In this document: in pieces, positions 32,811 to 41,964 of the stretch
Numbering within the stretch: the first letter of the stretch is position 1
How the letters are laid out: each line of letters starts with the position of its first letter
Assembly (NCBI RefSeq): GCF_036248255.1
Contig: NZ_CP109178.1
Coordinates: 1,550,001 to 1,614,000 of the forward strand
Length of the DNA: 64,000 nucleotides
Direction of reading: 5' to 3'
From: Streptomyces sp. NBC_01717
GTDB taxonomy: Bacteria; Actinomycetota; Actinomycetes; Streptomycetales; Streptomycetaceae
Program-made: the position numbers and the translations under genes
Notes under the pieces: generated by a model
Told to the model about the DNA's origin: nothing
The model's database searches: none
The model's input: the letters and a program-made list of their open reading frames with translations, nothing else

Positions 32811-35800
32811 ATGAGACGGACCAGATGGGCGGCGGCCTGCGCCACAGCGCTTGCCGCCGCCCTTGCCGGTGGATCGCTCCCCGCCGCCGCCGACCAGGCA
32901 CCCGCGTTCGCCGACCCGGCACTGTCCCCGGGAGCGGGCGGCGGAACCCGCACCGTCACCCTGCTGACCGGCGACGTGGTGACGTACTCCGGCAGCGGGA
33001 ACGCCGTACAGATCAGCTCCATCGTGCCGGGATCCGGCCGCGAGGGCATGGGCTTCACCCGGTTCCGGGCGGACGGCCACGAGTACGCGGTGCCGATCGA
33101 CGCCGTCGGACAGATCTCGCAGGGCCGGGTGGACCAGCGGCTGTTCGACGTGACCGAGCTGGTCGCCTCGGGGTATTCGGACAGCAGCACCGACACGCTA
33201 CGGGTCCTGGTCGGCGGCGCCACGCCGTCCGCCGGGAGCCCGGACGCGCCGAAGGGCGCCCGCGTCGCCGCGGCCTTCCGGACCACCGGGACCACGGCCC
33301 TGACCGTGCCCAAGAAGTCGGCCGGCACCGTGTGGAAGCAGCTCGGCACGGCCTCCCGTGCCCGCACCGAAGGCATCGGGAAGGTCTGGCTGGACGGCAG
33401 GGTGCGGGCCACGCTCGACACGTCCGTGCCGCAGATCGGCGCGGACAAGGCGCACCGGGCCGGGATCACCGGGAAGGGCACCAAGGTCGCGGTGCTCGAC
33501 ACCGGCTACGACCGTGACCACCCCGATCTGAAGGACACCGTCACCGCTTCGCAGAACTTCACCGAGGACGGCGACGTCCAGGACCTGCAGGGCCACGGCA
33601 CCCATGTGTCGTCGATCATCGCCGGCTCCGGTGCGGCGTCCGAAGGGCGCTACGCGGGCGTCGCGCCGGGCGCGGAGCTCATCGAGGGGAAGGTCCTCGG
33701 CAACGACGGCTACGGCTACGACTCCTGGATCCTCGCGGGCATGCAGTGGGCCGTCGACCAGGACGCCCGGATCGTCAACATGAGCCTCGGGTCGAACCTG
33801 GCCTCCGACGGCACCGACCCGTTGTCCGCCGCGGTCGACAAGCTCTCCGCCGAGCACGGCACGCTGTTCGTGATCGCCGCGGGGAACAGCGGCGACCGGA
33901 CGATCAGCGGGCCCGGCGCCGCCGATGCCGCCCTGACGGTCGGTTCGGTCACCAAGGCCGGTGAGATGTCGGCGTTCTCCTCGCGTGGACCGCGCGAGGG
34001 CCGGCCCGCGGTCAAGCCGGAGATCTCCGCACCGGGCAGCGCCATCGTGGCCGCCCGCGCCGCCGGCACGCTCGACGACGCGGCCGTCACCGAGCAGTAC
34101 GCCTCACTCTCCGGTACGTCGATGGCGAGCCCGCACGTCGCGGGGGCCGCCGCCCTGCTGGCCCAGCGCCACCCCGACTGGTCGGGGGCACGGCTGAAGT
34201 CCGCGCTCGTCGGCAGTGCCGCCCCGGTGGCGGGTGCGTCGGTGGCCGACACGGGCGCCGGTCTCACCGACGTACCGGCGGCGCTGGCGGCGAAGGTGGT
34301 TGCCGAACCCGCCACGCTGGCCGCTCACACCACGTACCCCAACGCCTCCGCCGCCGCGCAGAGCCATGAGGTGACGTGGACGAACACCACGGACAAGCCG
34401 GTGAAGCTGCGGCTGTCCGCCGGGCCGGGCCGGGCGATCCGGCTGGGCGCGGAGACCGTGACCGTGCCCGCGCGTTCGTCCGCGGTCACGGACGTCAGCC
34501 TCGAGCCGTCGCGGGTCGAGGCGGGGACGACGTACAGCGGGGCGGTCACCGCGACCTGGCCGGGGGGCGGCCGGGCGACGGTGCCCGTCTCGGTCGAGGC
34601 CGATCCTGAGACGTACGCCCTCACCCTGACCGGTCCCGCACCGCGCGAAGGCGCCGAGCGCACCTCGACGGGTGCGGTTCTGCAGAACGAGACGACCGGC
34701 GCGTCCCAGCTGATCGGTCTGGACGGCACCGAGCCGAGGACGGTGACGCTGCCGCGCGGCAGCTACCGGATCCTGGGGCACACCTGGGAGTACGACACGG
34801 TGGGCAACACCGTCGTCGGCACCGCGGCGATCCACTTCGCCCGGCGGGTCACCGTCGGCCGGGACACCTCCGTCACACTGGACACCGCGGGTGCGAAGCC
34901 GGTCAGGATCGGCGTGGACGACGGGTCGGCGCGGGTGTCCCTGCAGTCGGCGACCGGGATCGTGTCACGCATCGGTTCCGGTACGAACGCCCAGGACACC
35001 GGTCTGGTCGCGCCGAGCTCCGCCGGTCAGTACCGGGTCGAGGCGGTGCCCACCACCGGTGGGACGCTGGACGGCCTCAGCTTCTTCGGCGGGCTGAGCT
35101 GGCAGCAGCGGGAGGTCGACGCGCATGAGCCCGGCTCCTCGGCCGACGCGCTGAAGCTGCTGCTCTCGCAGTACAGCATCTACAGCTGGCTGGGTACGGC
35201 CACCGGCGAGGTCGTCGACATCGGCACCGGCGCGGACACCGACCCGGCGGCGATGGACCTCAAGGGCAAGATCGTCCTGTGGACACCGGCCACCGGCCAG
35301 ACCGCGTTCAACAACGCGCTCTACCAGAAGCTGTCGGACGCGGGTACGGCCGCCGTCATGTACGTGGGTTACGGGCTCTCGGTCTACAAGCCGACACCGG
35401 TACTCAGGCTGGACACGGCCAGTGTGCCCGCCCTGCGGGCCCGCCTGGCGGAAGGACCGCTGACGCTGACGCTCGACGGCGTCAACAGCTCGGCGGACGC
35501 CTACTTCCTGCACCATTCGGTCGACGGCAGGGTCCCGGCCGGCGCCGATTGGTTCGACCGGCGGTCGGAACTGGCCAAGGTGACGACGGTGCAGCGCACA
35601 CACGGCTACCCGTCCGACCCCAAGGGGATGTACGCCTGGACGACCTGGCACGGGCTGACGCTCTTCCAGCAGTCCACCCGCTACCGGCCGCCGTCGGAGC
35701 AGACGCTCTACTACACCCCGGACGTGGCGTGGACGACGGCGACCTTCCACTACCAGTACGACGTCGCCGAACGGGTCTATCCGTTGGGGACGCTGGTCAG

Positions 35801-36539
35801 CGCGCCCACCGTGTACCGCGCGGGCGGTGACTACCGGGACGACTGGATGTCCGCGCCCTTCAACCCCGCGCTCGGCAAACAGGCCGGACCCGCGCAGATC
35901 ACCCGGGACGGCGACAAGCTGAATGTGGCGCTCCCGATGTTCTCCGACGCGGCCGGCCATCGCGCCGAGACGGCGCCGGTGGCGGACACCGGCAGCACGG
36001 TGCTGGCGGACGACAGCGGGAAGGTACTGGCCCGCAACAACGCACCGGGCCGGGCCACGTTCGATCTGCCGCGCAAGGACAACTGGTACCGGCTGACCGT
36101 CGATGCCACCCGCATGTCACCGGATCCGGTGACATGGATGCTCGGGGCGCAGGTGACCAGCGAGTGGCGGTTCCGCTCCGGCCACGAGAAGTCCGCTGCC
36201 GCGGCCCGGCTGCTGGACCTCGACTACCGGCTGCCGCTGACCGGCGAGAACGCGGCGGACGCGGGCAAGCCGCTCGACTACACGGTCGGCCTGACCGCAC
36301 AGGGAAGTCAGAGTGCGCTTCCCATCGCGTCGTTCAAGGTCTGGTACGCGACGGACGGCACCGACTGGAAGCAGGCCAAGGCGGCGCGCGGGGCCGACGG
36401 CCGGTGGAAGGTCACGGTGCCTTCGGCCGGCACTGCCAAGGTGGACCTGCGGACAACCGTCACGGACACCACCGGTGCGTCGCTGACGGAGACCCTGATC
36501 GACGCGTACAACTCGGGCTGCGCCGACATCTGGTGCTGA
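32811..36539 (+). CDS. large secreted S8 (subtilisin-like) serine peptidase
   Basis: The protein has 1242 residues. The signal MRRTRWAAACATALAAALAG ends near AAAD. A propeptide-like region (about 40-210) precedes the catalytic domain with Asp230 (VLDTGYDRDHPDL), His262 (GHGTHVSSIIAG) and Ser437 (SGTSMASPHVAGAA). The remaining 750 residues are beta-rich domains, including an insertion like a PA domain (KIVLWTPATGQTAFNNALYQ) and Fn3/Ig-like repeats, ending with a Cys pair GCADIWC. GAGG 5 bp before ATG supports the start. It belongs to the extracellular large Streptomyces subtilases; substrate range is unknown. Confidence 0.92.
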   Translation: MRRTRWAAACATALAAALAGGSLPAAADQAPAFADPALSPGAGGGTRTVTLLTGDVVTYSGSGNAVQISSIVPGSGREGMGFTRFRADGHEYAVPIDAVGQISQGRVDQRLFDVTELVASGYSDSSTDTLRVLVGGATPSAGSPDAPKGARVAAAFRTTGTTALTVPKKSAGTVWKQLGTASRARTEGIGKVWLDGRVRATLDTSVPQIGADKAHRAGITGKGTKVAVLDTGYDRDHPDLKDTVTASQNFTEDGDVQDLQGHGTHVSSIIAGSGAASEGRYAGVAPGAELIEGKVLGNDGYGYDSWILAGMQWAVDQDARIVNMSLGSNLASDGTDPLSAAVDKLSAEHGTLFVIAAGNSGDRTISGPGAADAALTVGSVTKAGEMSAFSSRGPREGRPAVKPEISAPGSAIVAARAAGTLDDAAVTEQYASLSGTSMASPHVAGAAALLAQRHPDWSGARLKSALVGSAAPVAGASVADTGAGLTDVPAALAAKVVAEPATLAAHTTYPNASAAAQSHEVTWTNTTDKPVKLRLSAGPGRAIRLGAETVTVPARSSAVTDVSLEPSRVEAGTTYSGAVTATWPGGGRATVPVSVEADPETYALTLTGPAPREGAERTSTGAVLQNETTGASQLIGLDGTEPRTVTLPRGSYRILGHTWEYDTVGNTVVGTAAIHFARRVTVGRDTSVTLDTAGAKPVRIGVDDGSARVSLQSATGIVSRIGSGTNAQDTGLVAPSSAGQYRVEAVPTTGGTLDGLSFFGGLSWQQREVDAHEPGSSADALKLLLSQYSIYSWLGTATGEVVDIGTGADTDPAAMDLKGKIVLWTPATGQTAFNNALYQKLSDAGTAAVMYVGYGLSVYKPTPVLRLDTASVPALRARLAEGPLTLTLDGVNSSADAYFLHHSVDGRVPAGADWFDRRSELAKVTTVQRTHGYPSDPKGMYAWTTWHGLTLFQQSTRYRPPSEQTLYYTPDVAWTTATFHYQYDVAERVYPLGTLVSAPTVYRAGGDYRDDWMSAPFNPALGKQAGPAQITRDGDKLNVALPMFSDAAGHRAETAPVADTGSTVLADDSGKVLARNNAPGRATFDLPRKDNWYRLTVDATRMSPDPVTWMLGAQVTSEWRFRSGHEKSAAAARLLDLDYRLPLTGENAADAGKPLDYTVGLTAQGSQSALPIASFKVWYATDGTDWKQAKAARGADGRWKVTVPSAGTAKVDLRTTVTDTTGASLTETLIDAYNSGCADIWC

Positions 36540-36565
36540 GCGAGGCCTGACAGCTGGAAGCGAGT

Positions 36566-36596
36566 CGGGGGCGGGCCGCTTGCGGTCCCGCCCCCG
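36566..36596. terminator. strong terminator after the subtilase gene
   Basis: CGGGGGCGGG (36566-36575) and CCCGCCCCCG (36587-36596) form a perfect 10-bp GC stem with an 11-nt loop, 27 bp after the stop codon and before the TetR gene on the same strand. Confidence 0.85.
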
Positions 36597-36633
36597 GCCT
36601 GTCGGGAACCCGCGCATTGGTTAGGGTGACGCC

Positions 36634-37245
36634 GTGGCAAGAGTGCGGTTGAGCGTGGCGGAACGACGCGAGGAGCTGCTGCGTGCTGCCGTCGAGCAGA
36701 TCGAGGTGCGAGGCGTCGCCGCGGTACGGATCGCCGATGTGGCATCCGTCCTCGGGGTGAGCAACGCACTCGTGCTCTACCACTTCTCGACGAAGGAGAA
36801 GCTGGTCGCGGCCGCCTTCGCGCATGCGGCCGAGGCCGACCTGGCCCATCTGCGCAAGCTGCTCAGCCGCCGCACCACAGCGGTACGGAGGCTGCGCGCC
36901 GCCGTCCGCTGGTACGCGCCGACCGGACAGGCCAAGGGGTGGCGGCTGTGGATCGAGGGCTGGGCGGCCTCGTTGCGCGATCCGGCGCTGCGCAACGTGG
37001 CCGGCGATCTCGACCAGCAGTGGAAGGCCGAACTGGCCGAGGTCCTCGAAGAAGGCGCCGCCGCGGGGGAGTTCCACTGCGACGATCCGATGTCCGTGGC
37101 CTGGCGGCTGACCGCCCTGCTGGACGGTCTGGCCGTCCAGATGACGTCGTACGCCGGTCCCCTCTCCCGGGCCACGATGCTGGCGTGGACCGACGAGGCG
37201 CTCGCCCGCGAGCTGGGCATCGACCAGGAGGCACTGACGGCCTGA
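36634..37245 (+). CDS. TetR family regulator (BetI-type C-terminal domain)
   Basis: The 203-residue repressor has an N-terminal HTH at about residues 30-55 (VRIADVASVLGVSNALVLYHFSTKEKL) and a C-terminal domain with WRLWIEGWAASLRDPALR and WRLTALLDGLAVQ, as in BetI/PfmR-like regulators. The GTG start at 36634 lacks a strong ribosome site (TTAGGGTGA at 6 bp). It stands alone, so its target is unclear. Confidence 0.87.
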   Translation: MARVRLSVAERREELLRAAVEQIEVRGVAAVRIADVASVLGVSNALVLYHFSTKEKLVAAAFAHAAEADLAHLRKLLSRRTTAVRRLRAAVRWYAPTGQAKGWRLWIEGWAASLRDPALRNVAGDLDQQWKAELAEVLEEGAAAGEFHCDDPMSVAWRLTALLDGLAVQMTSYAGPLSRATMLAWTDEALARELGIDQEALTA

Positions 37246-37309
37246 CCCGGCCGGTTCCCCTCCCCGCACTCCCCGTTTCCTCCCGGCTCCCTCCCCTCCT
37301 GTCGGCCGA

Positions 37310-38311
37310 TCAGGTCTGACGCAGTGGGGCGTAGGTCTCGCCGTCGAGTCCGAAGGTCCACGCGACGCCGCCCTTCGCGGTCCTGGTCGTCGGCGGCACC
37401 CGCAGCCAGTACGTGCGGTGCGTCCCGTCCGGCTCCGGGGTGGAGTTGACCACCTCGACCATCACCACGTCCTCGTCGCCCTGCAGGGCGATCCGCCAGA
37501 GGATGCCCGTCTCGTCCCGGTGCACCGGCTCGGCACCCGACTCGGCGAGGTAGCGGTCGTAGCCGTAGAACTCCAGCATCACGCGGCGCAGTTCCGCGTT
37601 CTCCTCGTTGCGTATCCGCTCGGGGGTCAGGGCCGCCAGCTCCGCCAGGAACTCGGCGGGGACCGGCATGCCGCGCCAGGCGTACAGCGCGAACCCGTCA
37701 GGGTACGAGAGGGCCGGGCCGTCCCCGCGGTCGAGCCGCCCCGCCTCGTCGCGGTGGAGTGCCTCCGGGCGTTCGCTGAGCACCACCGTGCGCTCGTAGG
37801 GCCACCACCAGCCGGCGTGCCGGGCCACCTCCGCCAGCCCGTCGAGCCGGTCACCACGGCCGTCGAACGCGGCCAGCCACGCCGCGTCGTGCTGGCCGAG
37901 CACCGCGTCGAGCAGCACCAACCGGACAGCCGACTCGTCCTCGGGCCGCTGGGCGAGGGCCGCGACGACACCCGCCCGTATCCGCTCGGCAAGCGCCGCC
38001 GTGGTCTCCCAGAGCTGGGCGCCGGTGGCCGACCAGAGGGCGGACCAGCCGGCCGGCCCCAGCTCGTCGTACATCCGGCGCCGCTCCTGCGCCCACGGGC
38101 GGGTGCGCACCTCGTCGCGCACCGAGCGCCCCGCGCCGACGAGTTTCTCGACGGCCTCGACGGCCGCCTTCGGCGAGTCCGCCCAGACGAACTCCTCCGG
38201 CTCCGCCAGGCCCGCGCTGCGGTAGGCGCGGCGGACGCCGTCCTCGGCCGCGGCCCGGTCCGCCGCGCCGGTCGCCGCTGCCACGGCCCGCCATGACTCC
38301 ACATACTGCAT
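37310..38311 (-). CDS. DUF6745 family protein
   Basis: The 333-residue soluble protein resembles DUF6745 proteins: HAGWWWPYERTVVLSERPEALHRDEAGRLDRGDGPALSYPDGFALYAWRG, then LRRVMLEFYGYDRYLAESGAE and a C-terminal VNSTPEPDGTHRTYWLRVPP. Function unknown. ATG at 38311 has GGGGA 6 bp upstream. DUF6745 proteins recur beside leucine-rich-repeat STM4015-like genes in actinobacteria, as here, where the LRR genes are divergent. Confidence 0.82.
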   Translation of the reverse strand: MQYVESWRAVAAATGAADRAAAEDGVRRAYRSAGLAEPEEFVWADSPKAAVEAVEKLVGAGRSVRDEVRTRPWAQERRRMYDELGPAGWSALWSATGAQLWETTAALAERIRAGVVAALAQRPEDESAVRLVLLDAVLGQHDAAWLAAFDGRGDRLDGLAEVARHAGWWWPYERTVVLSERPEALHRDEAGRLDRGDGPALSYPDGFALYAWRGMPVPAEFLAELAALTPERIRNEENAELRRVMLEFYGYDRYLAESGAEPVHRDETGILWRIALQGDEDVVMVEVVNSTPEPDGTHRTYWLRVPPTTRTAKGGVAWTFGLDGETYAPLRQT

Positions 38312-38404
38312 CGGTTGTCCCCGTCCCCTGTCTCGCTGTCCGGTCCTGAATCTCTGCTGGCCCACGTCCTGTCCGGTGCCCACTGGCCGCTCCGGACGGG
38401 CCGG

Positions 38405-38731
38405 TCAGTCCGCCACGATGCGGACCGCGCCGGGTGCGTACTCCCGCTGGCGCACCACGCGGTACCAGCCCTTCGACAGCGGGATCGCCGCATGCTCCTC
38501 GTGCACCACCCGTCCACCGTCGGGGAGGTGGAGCAGCATCGGGCCGAAGGCGCCCGCCTCGCGCATCAGCCGACCGGGCCCCTGTACCGCATGCGCATGA
38601 CCGGTGACCTCACCGAGCGCGAGCACCAGTCGCCCCCGGGAGTCCCGCGGCTCTCCCGGCGCGTCCACCAGGTGCGCGGGCACCGCTGGCTCCTCCAACG
38701 ACACGATCAGTACATCGCCCTGCCGGTACAC
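38405..38731 (-). CDS. small hypothetical partner of DUF6745
   Basis: The 108-residue beta-rich protein starts VYRQGDVLIVSLEEPAVPAH, with LALGEVTGHAHAVQGPGRL and HEEHAAIPLSKGWYRVVRQREY. The G-H-A-H and H-E-E-H motifs hint at metal or nucleic acid binding but no family is named. GTG at 38731 has GGGGAG 6 bp upstream. It precedes the DUF6745 gene by 93 bp on the same strand and is the first gene leftward from the STM4015 cluster. Confidence 0.7.
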   Translation of the reverse strand: MYRQGDVLIVSLEEPAVPAHLVDAPGEPRDSRGRLVLALGEVTGHAHAVQGPGRLMREAGAFGPMLLHLPDGGRVVHEEHAAIPLSKGWYRVVRQREYAPGAVRIVAD

Positions 38732-38795
38732 GGACGTCTCCCCTCCACGGCGGCACCCGCTGTGCCTGCCATGGAGAAAACGCTACGAGGAGGGT

Positions 38796-38837
38796 CTGAC
38801 AATCGGTCACAACCGGTCCCGCCCGCCACATTGTCAG
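38796..38837. promoter_or_regulatory. divergent inverted repeat between DUF6745 pair and STM4015 operon
   Basis: CTGACAAT (38796-38803) and ATTGTCAG (38830-38837) are perfect arms separated by 26 bp in the divergent promoter region. Each arm contains TTGTCA, resembling a -35 box pointing outward. A shared regulator or paired promoters would link both operons. Confidence 0.5.
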
Positions 38838-38894
38838 TGCCACTTGATAAACCTTGCGGACATCAGCCGATTCCAGTCTCAGGAGTTCAGGGCC

Positions 38895-39851
38895 ATGTCC
38901 GGTGTGGATCACCTGCACGAGTTGCTCGGCCTTCCGGCCGTCGACTTCCAGCACACGTCGGGCGAGGCCCCGGCGCAGGCCGCTGACGCCGCGGCCTGGC
39001 GTATCGCGGTCGACCCGTACGACGACGAGTCCGAGATGACCTGGGAGGAGGCGTTCCAGGCGTTCCTCGGGGCGGTAGAACCGGCCGGTGTGCGAGCCCT
39101 GATCATCGGTCAGTGGGGCGAGTCGTACGAAGAGACGTCGTCCTACCCGATCGGTCTCGTGATCGCCGCGGCCGACCGGCTGACTTCGCTCGAGGCGATA
39201 TTCGTCGGCGACATGACGCGTGAGGAGAACGAGATCTCCTGGATCGAGCAGTGCGACGTCACCGCGCTGCTGACCGCGTTCCCCGCCCTGCTCGAACTGG
39301 GTGTGCGCGGCGGCACGGATCTGACGTTCTCCCCGTCGAAGCACGACCGGCTGCGTTCGCTGACCATCGAGACCGGCGGGCTTCCGGTCGGAGTGATCCA
39401 CGGCATTCTTGACAGCGAGCTGCCCGCGCTGGAGCGGCTCGATCTCTGGCTTGGCGTCTCCGAGTACGGCGGCGACGCGGATGTCATGGACCTTGCCCCG
39501 CTGCTCTCCGGCTCGCGGTTCCTCCGGCTCCACCACCTCGGTCTGCGCAACAGCGAGTTGCAGAACGAGATCGCGCGCGCCGTCGCGAGCGCCCCGGTCG
39601 TCGCCCAGCTCCGCACCCTCGACCTGTCGAACGGCACGCTGGGCGACGAGGGCGCGGCCGCGCTGCTCGAGGGCCAGCCGCTGACCCATCTCGAACGGCT
39701 CGATCTGCACCACCACTTCCTCACCGAGCCGATGGAGCGCCGGATCAAGGAGGCGCTGGAGCCGCACGGTGTGCACGTCGATCTCTCCGAGCGCGAGGAG
39801 CCGTGGGGCGGCCGCGGGGTCGAAGGCCGCTACACCACGGTTGCGGAGTGA
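38895..39851 (+). CDS. STM4015 family leucine-rich repeat protein (first copy)
   Basis: The 318-residue protein has a non-repeat N-terminal part (VRALIIGQWGESYEETSSYPIG) and LRR-like units: LTAFPALLELGVRGG, LRSLTIETGGLP, LPALERLDLWLGVSEYGGDAD, LHHLGLRNSELQN, LRTLDLSNGTLGDEGAAALL and LERLDLHHHFL. AGGAG lies 9 bp before ATG. It opens a run of six same-strand genes of the STM4011-4015 cluster. It is probably an adaptor that binds another protein; no enzyme motif is visible. Confidence 0.85.
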   Translation: MSGVDHLHELLGLPAVDFQHTSGEAPAQAADAAAWRIAVDPYDDESEMTWEEAFQAFLGAVEPAGVRALIIGQWGESYEETSSYPIGLVIAAADRLTSLEAIFVGDMTREENEISWIEQCDVTALLTAFPALLELGVRGGTDLTFSPSKHDRLRSLTIETGGLPVGVIHGILDSELPALERLDLWLGVSEYGGDADVMDLAPLLSGSRFLRLHHLGLRNSELQNEIARAVASAPVVAQLRTLDLSNGTLGDEGAAALLEGQPLTHLERLDLHHHFLTEPMERRIKEALEPHGVHVDLSEREEPWGGRGVEGRYTTVAE

Positions 39852-39857
39852 TGTGCG

Positions 39858-40829
39858 ATGACGGACATCGAACACCCTGAGTTCTTCCACGGGTTGCCGG
39901 TCCTCACGCTGCCCGGCCCCGACCGGCCGCGCGCTGATCCCCTCCCGGCGGCAGACGCCGTCGCCTGGCGGCTGGAGAGCGCCTGGCAGAGCGATCTGAC
40001 GTTCGCGGCACTCTGGCAGTACTTCCTCGACACGGTGGACACGACCGCGGTAAGGGCCCTGCTGATCGGCCCCTGGTGGGAGGAGGAGTACACCCCGTTC
40101 GCACCGGTCGTCGAGCTGCTGTGCGCCCATGCGGACCGCTTCCCGGCCCTGAGGGCGCTCTTCCTCGCCGATGTCGTCAGCGAGGAATGCGAGCTCTCGT
40201 GGCTGCAGATGTCCGACATCACCCCGGTGGTCCAGGCGTTCGGGCAGCTGGAGGAGTTGACCGTACGCGGATGCGGTGAGCCGATCGAGGGCACGGAGAT
40301 CCTCGGCCTGCAGCCGGTGCGGCACAAGGCGCTCAGGTCGCTTCGGTTCGAGTCGGGCGGGCTCCCGGCCGGCGTCGTGCGGGCGATCGGTGCTTCGGAG
40401 CTGCCCGCGCTGGAGCATCTCGAACTCTGGCTGGGCGTCACCGAGTACGGCGGCGACTCGACGGTCGACGACCTCGCCCCGCTGCTGTCCGGTGCCGCGT
40501 TGCCGAAGCTTCGCCATCTGGGTCTGCAGAACAGTGAGATCCAGGACGAGATCGCGGCCGCGGTGGCCTCGGCCCCGGTCGTCGCCCACCTGGAGTCGCT
40601 CTCCCTCGCGATGGGGACCCTGAGCGACATCGGCGCCGAGGCGCTGCTCGCGGGCCAGCCCCTCACTCATCTGACCTCGCTGGATCTGCACCATCACTAC
40701 ATCAGCGACCCGTTGGTCGATCGGCTCAGGAGGCTGATCGGACCCGGCCGGGTGAACGGCGAACCGCACGAGGTGGAGTACTGGGATCCGGATGAGGACG
40801 ACGAGCGCTATGTCGCGGTCTCCGAGTAG
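39858..40829 (+). CDS. STM4015 family leucine-rich repeat protein (second copy)
   Basis: The 323-residue paralogue of the preceding protein begins 6 bp after it. Repeats align one for one: LRALFLADVVSEECELSWLQ, LEELTVRGCG, LRSLRFESGGLP, LPALEHLELWLGVTEYGGDST, LRHLGLQNSEIQD, LESLSLAMGTLSDIGAEALL and LTSLDLHHHYI. The two differ most at the N-terminus and at the end, where this one carries an acidic tail (YWDPDEDDERYVAVSE). Tandem duplication followed by divergence. Confidence 0.85.
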   Translation: MTDIEHPEFFHGLPVLTLPGPDRPRADPLPAADAVAWRLESAWQSDLTFAALWQYFLDTVDTTAVRALLIGPWWEEEYTPFAPVVELLCAHADRFPALRALFLADVVSEECELSWLQMSDITPVVQAFGQLEELTVRGCGEPIEGTEILGLQPVRHKALRSLRFESGGLPAGVVRAIGASELPALEHLELWLGVTEYGGDSTVDDLAPLLSGAALPKLRHLGLQNSEIQDEIAAAVASAPVVAHLESLSLAMGTLSDIGAEALLAGQPLTHLTSLDLHHHYISDPLVDRLRRLIGPGRVNGEPHEVEYWDPDEDDERYVAVSE

Positions 40830-41964
40830 CACGGTCGGTCCGGTGCCACGCTTTGCCGTCGTCGGCGTTCCCGGGAACCGTCGGGTGACGCTGTTCCAGG
40901 AGGCGGTACGCGCCGCCGGGCTGCCGGCCGCGCGGGTCGTGCCCTGGTCGGCGGTGCTGCGCGGCGAGGCGACGTTCCGGCCGGGCGAGACCGTACGGAT
41001 GGACTCGCCCGGTGAGGACGCCGAGGTGGAACGGCTGCTGCGGGCGGTCGACGATCCGACGAGGGTCGAGGGCACCGCCCTCTGGTACGCCCGCTTCACC
41101 GCGGCCGTACGGGAGGTGGCGCGGGCGGCAGCTGCGGCCGGCGCCGAGTTGCTGGACGATCCGGGCGATGTGGCAGTGCTGTTCGACAAGCGGCTCTGCC
41201 ATGGCGTACTGGCCGGCGCCGCAGTTCCCGTGCCTGCATCCGCGACCTCCGGGGCCGGGGCGCCGGTGGTGCGCGGCTGGGCGGACGTGCGTGCGCTGAT
41301 GGCCGGGCACGGTATGCCGAGGGCCTTCGTGAAGCTCGCGCACGGCTCGTCCGCCTCGGGGGTACTCGCCGTGGAGACGGCCGGACCGGGCCGCGTGCGG
41401 GCGACGACGTCGGTGGAGCGCGACAACGCCGGGCGGCTCTTCAACTCGTTGCGGGTGCGCCGCTGTACGACGGAACGCGAGGTGGCGGCGATCGTCGACG
41501 CGCTCGCACCGGACGGGCTGCACATCGAGCGCTGGCTGCCCAAGGCATCGCAACATGGGCGGTCGGCGGATCTGCGTGTCGTGGTGGTGGCCGGTCGCGC
41601 CACCCATGCCGTGGTACGGACCAGCCGCTCCCCCATGACCAATCTTCACCTCGGCGGGGAGCGCGGAAGTCTCGACGAGGTCCGCGTGGCCGTCCGGGCA
41701 GCGGGCGGCAGCTGGGCCGAGGTCCTCGCCGTGTGCGAGCGGGCCGCCGCCTGCTTCCCGGAGACGCTGTGCGTGGCCGTCGACCTGCTGCCCGCGACGG
41801 GCTGGCGGCGGTTCGCCGTCGGCGAGGTCAACGCCTTCGGTGATCTGCTGCCGCGCCTGACCGGCCTGCCGGGCAGTGGCGCCGAGGGCCTGGACACCTA
41901 TGCGGCGCAGGTCGCCGTCGTAATGAACAGAGCAAGGAACCACCGTGCAACCACCACCGCCTGA
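40810..41964 (+). CDS. STM4014 family ATP-grasp-like protein
   Basis: About 384 residues from ATG at 40810, overlapping the LRR gene by 20 bp; a GTG at 40843 (VPRFAVVGVPGNR) is possible. After an N-terminal Rossmann-like domain there is an ATP-grasp-like core: VLFDKRLCHGVLAGAAVPVPAS, PRAFVKLAHGSSASGVLAV with the ATP-binding Lys, and FAVGEVNAFGDLLP (the E-x-N metal site). ATP-grasp enzymes ligate a carboxylate to an amine or thiol via acyl phosphate. The substrate of STM4014 is not known. Confidence 0.82.
   Translation: MSRSPSSTVGPVPRFAVVGVPGNRRVTLFQEAVRAAGLPAARVVPWSAVLRGEATFRPGETVRMDSPGEDAEVERLLRAVDDPTRVEGTALWYARFTAAVREVARAAAAAGAELLDDPGDVAVLFDKRLCHGVLAGAAVPVPASATSGAGAPVVRGWADVRALMAGHGMPRAFVKLAHGSSASGVLAVETAGPGRVRATTSVERDNAGRLFNSLRVRRCTTEREVAAIVDALAPDGLHIERWLPKASQHGRSADLRVVVVAGRATHAVVRTSRSPMTNLHLGGERGSLDEVRVAVRAAGGSWAEVLAVCERAAACFPETLCVAVDLLPATGWRRFAVGEVNAFGDLLPRLTGLPGSGAEGLDTYAAQVAVVMNRARNHRATTTA

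Noticed and set aside
38610..41642. 1010-codon open frame on the minus strand
   Set aside because: It is antisense to the two STM4015 genes and the STM4014 gene, has Ser/Arg-rich low-complexity sequence, and no domain; it results from GC-rich third positions.
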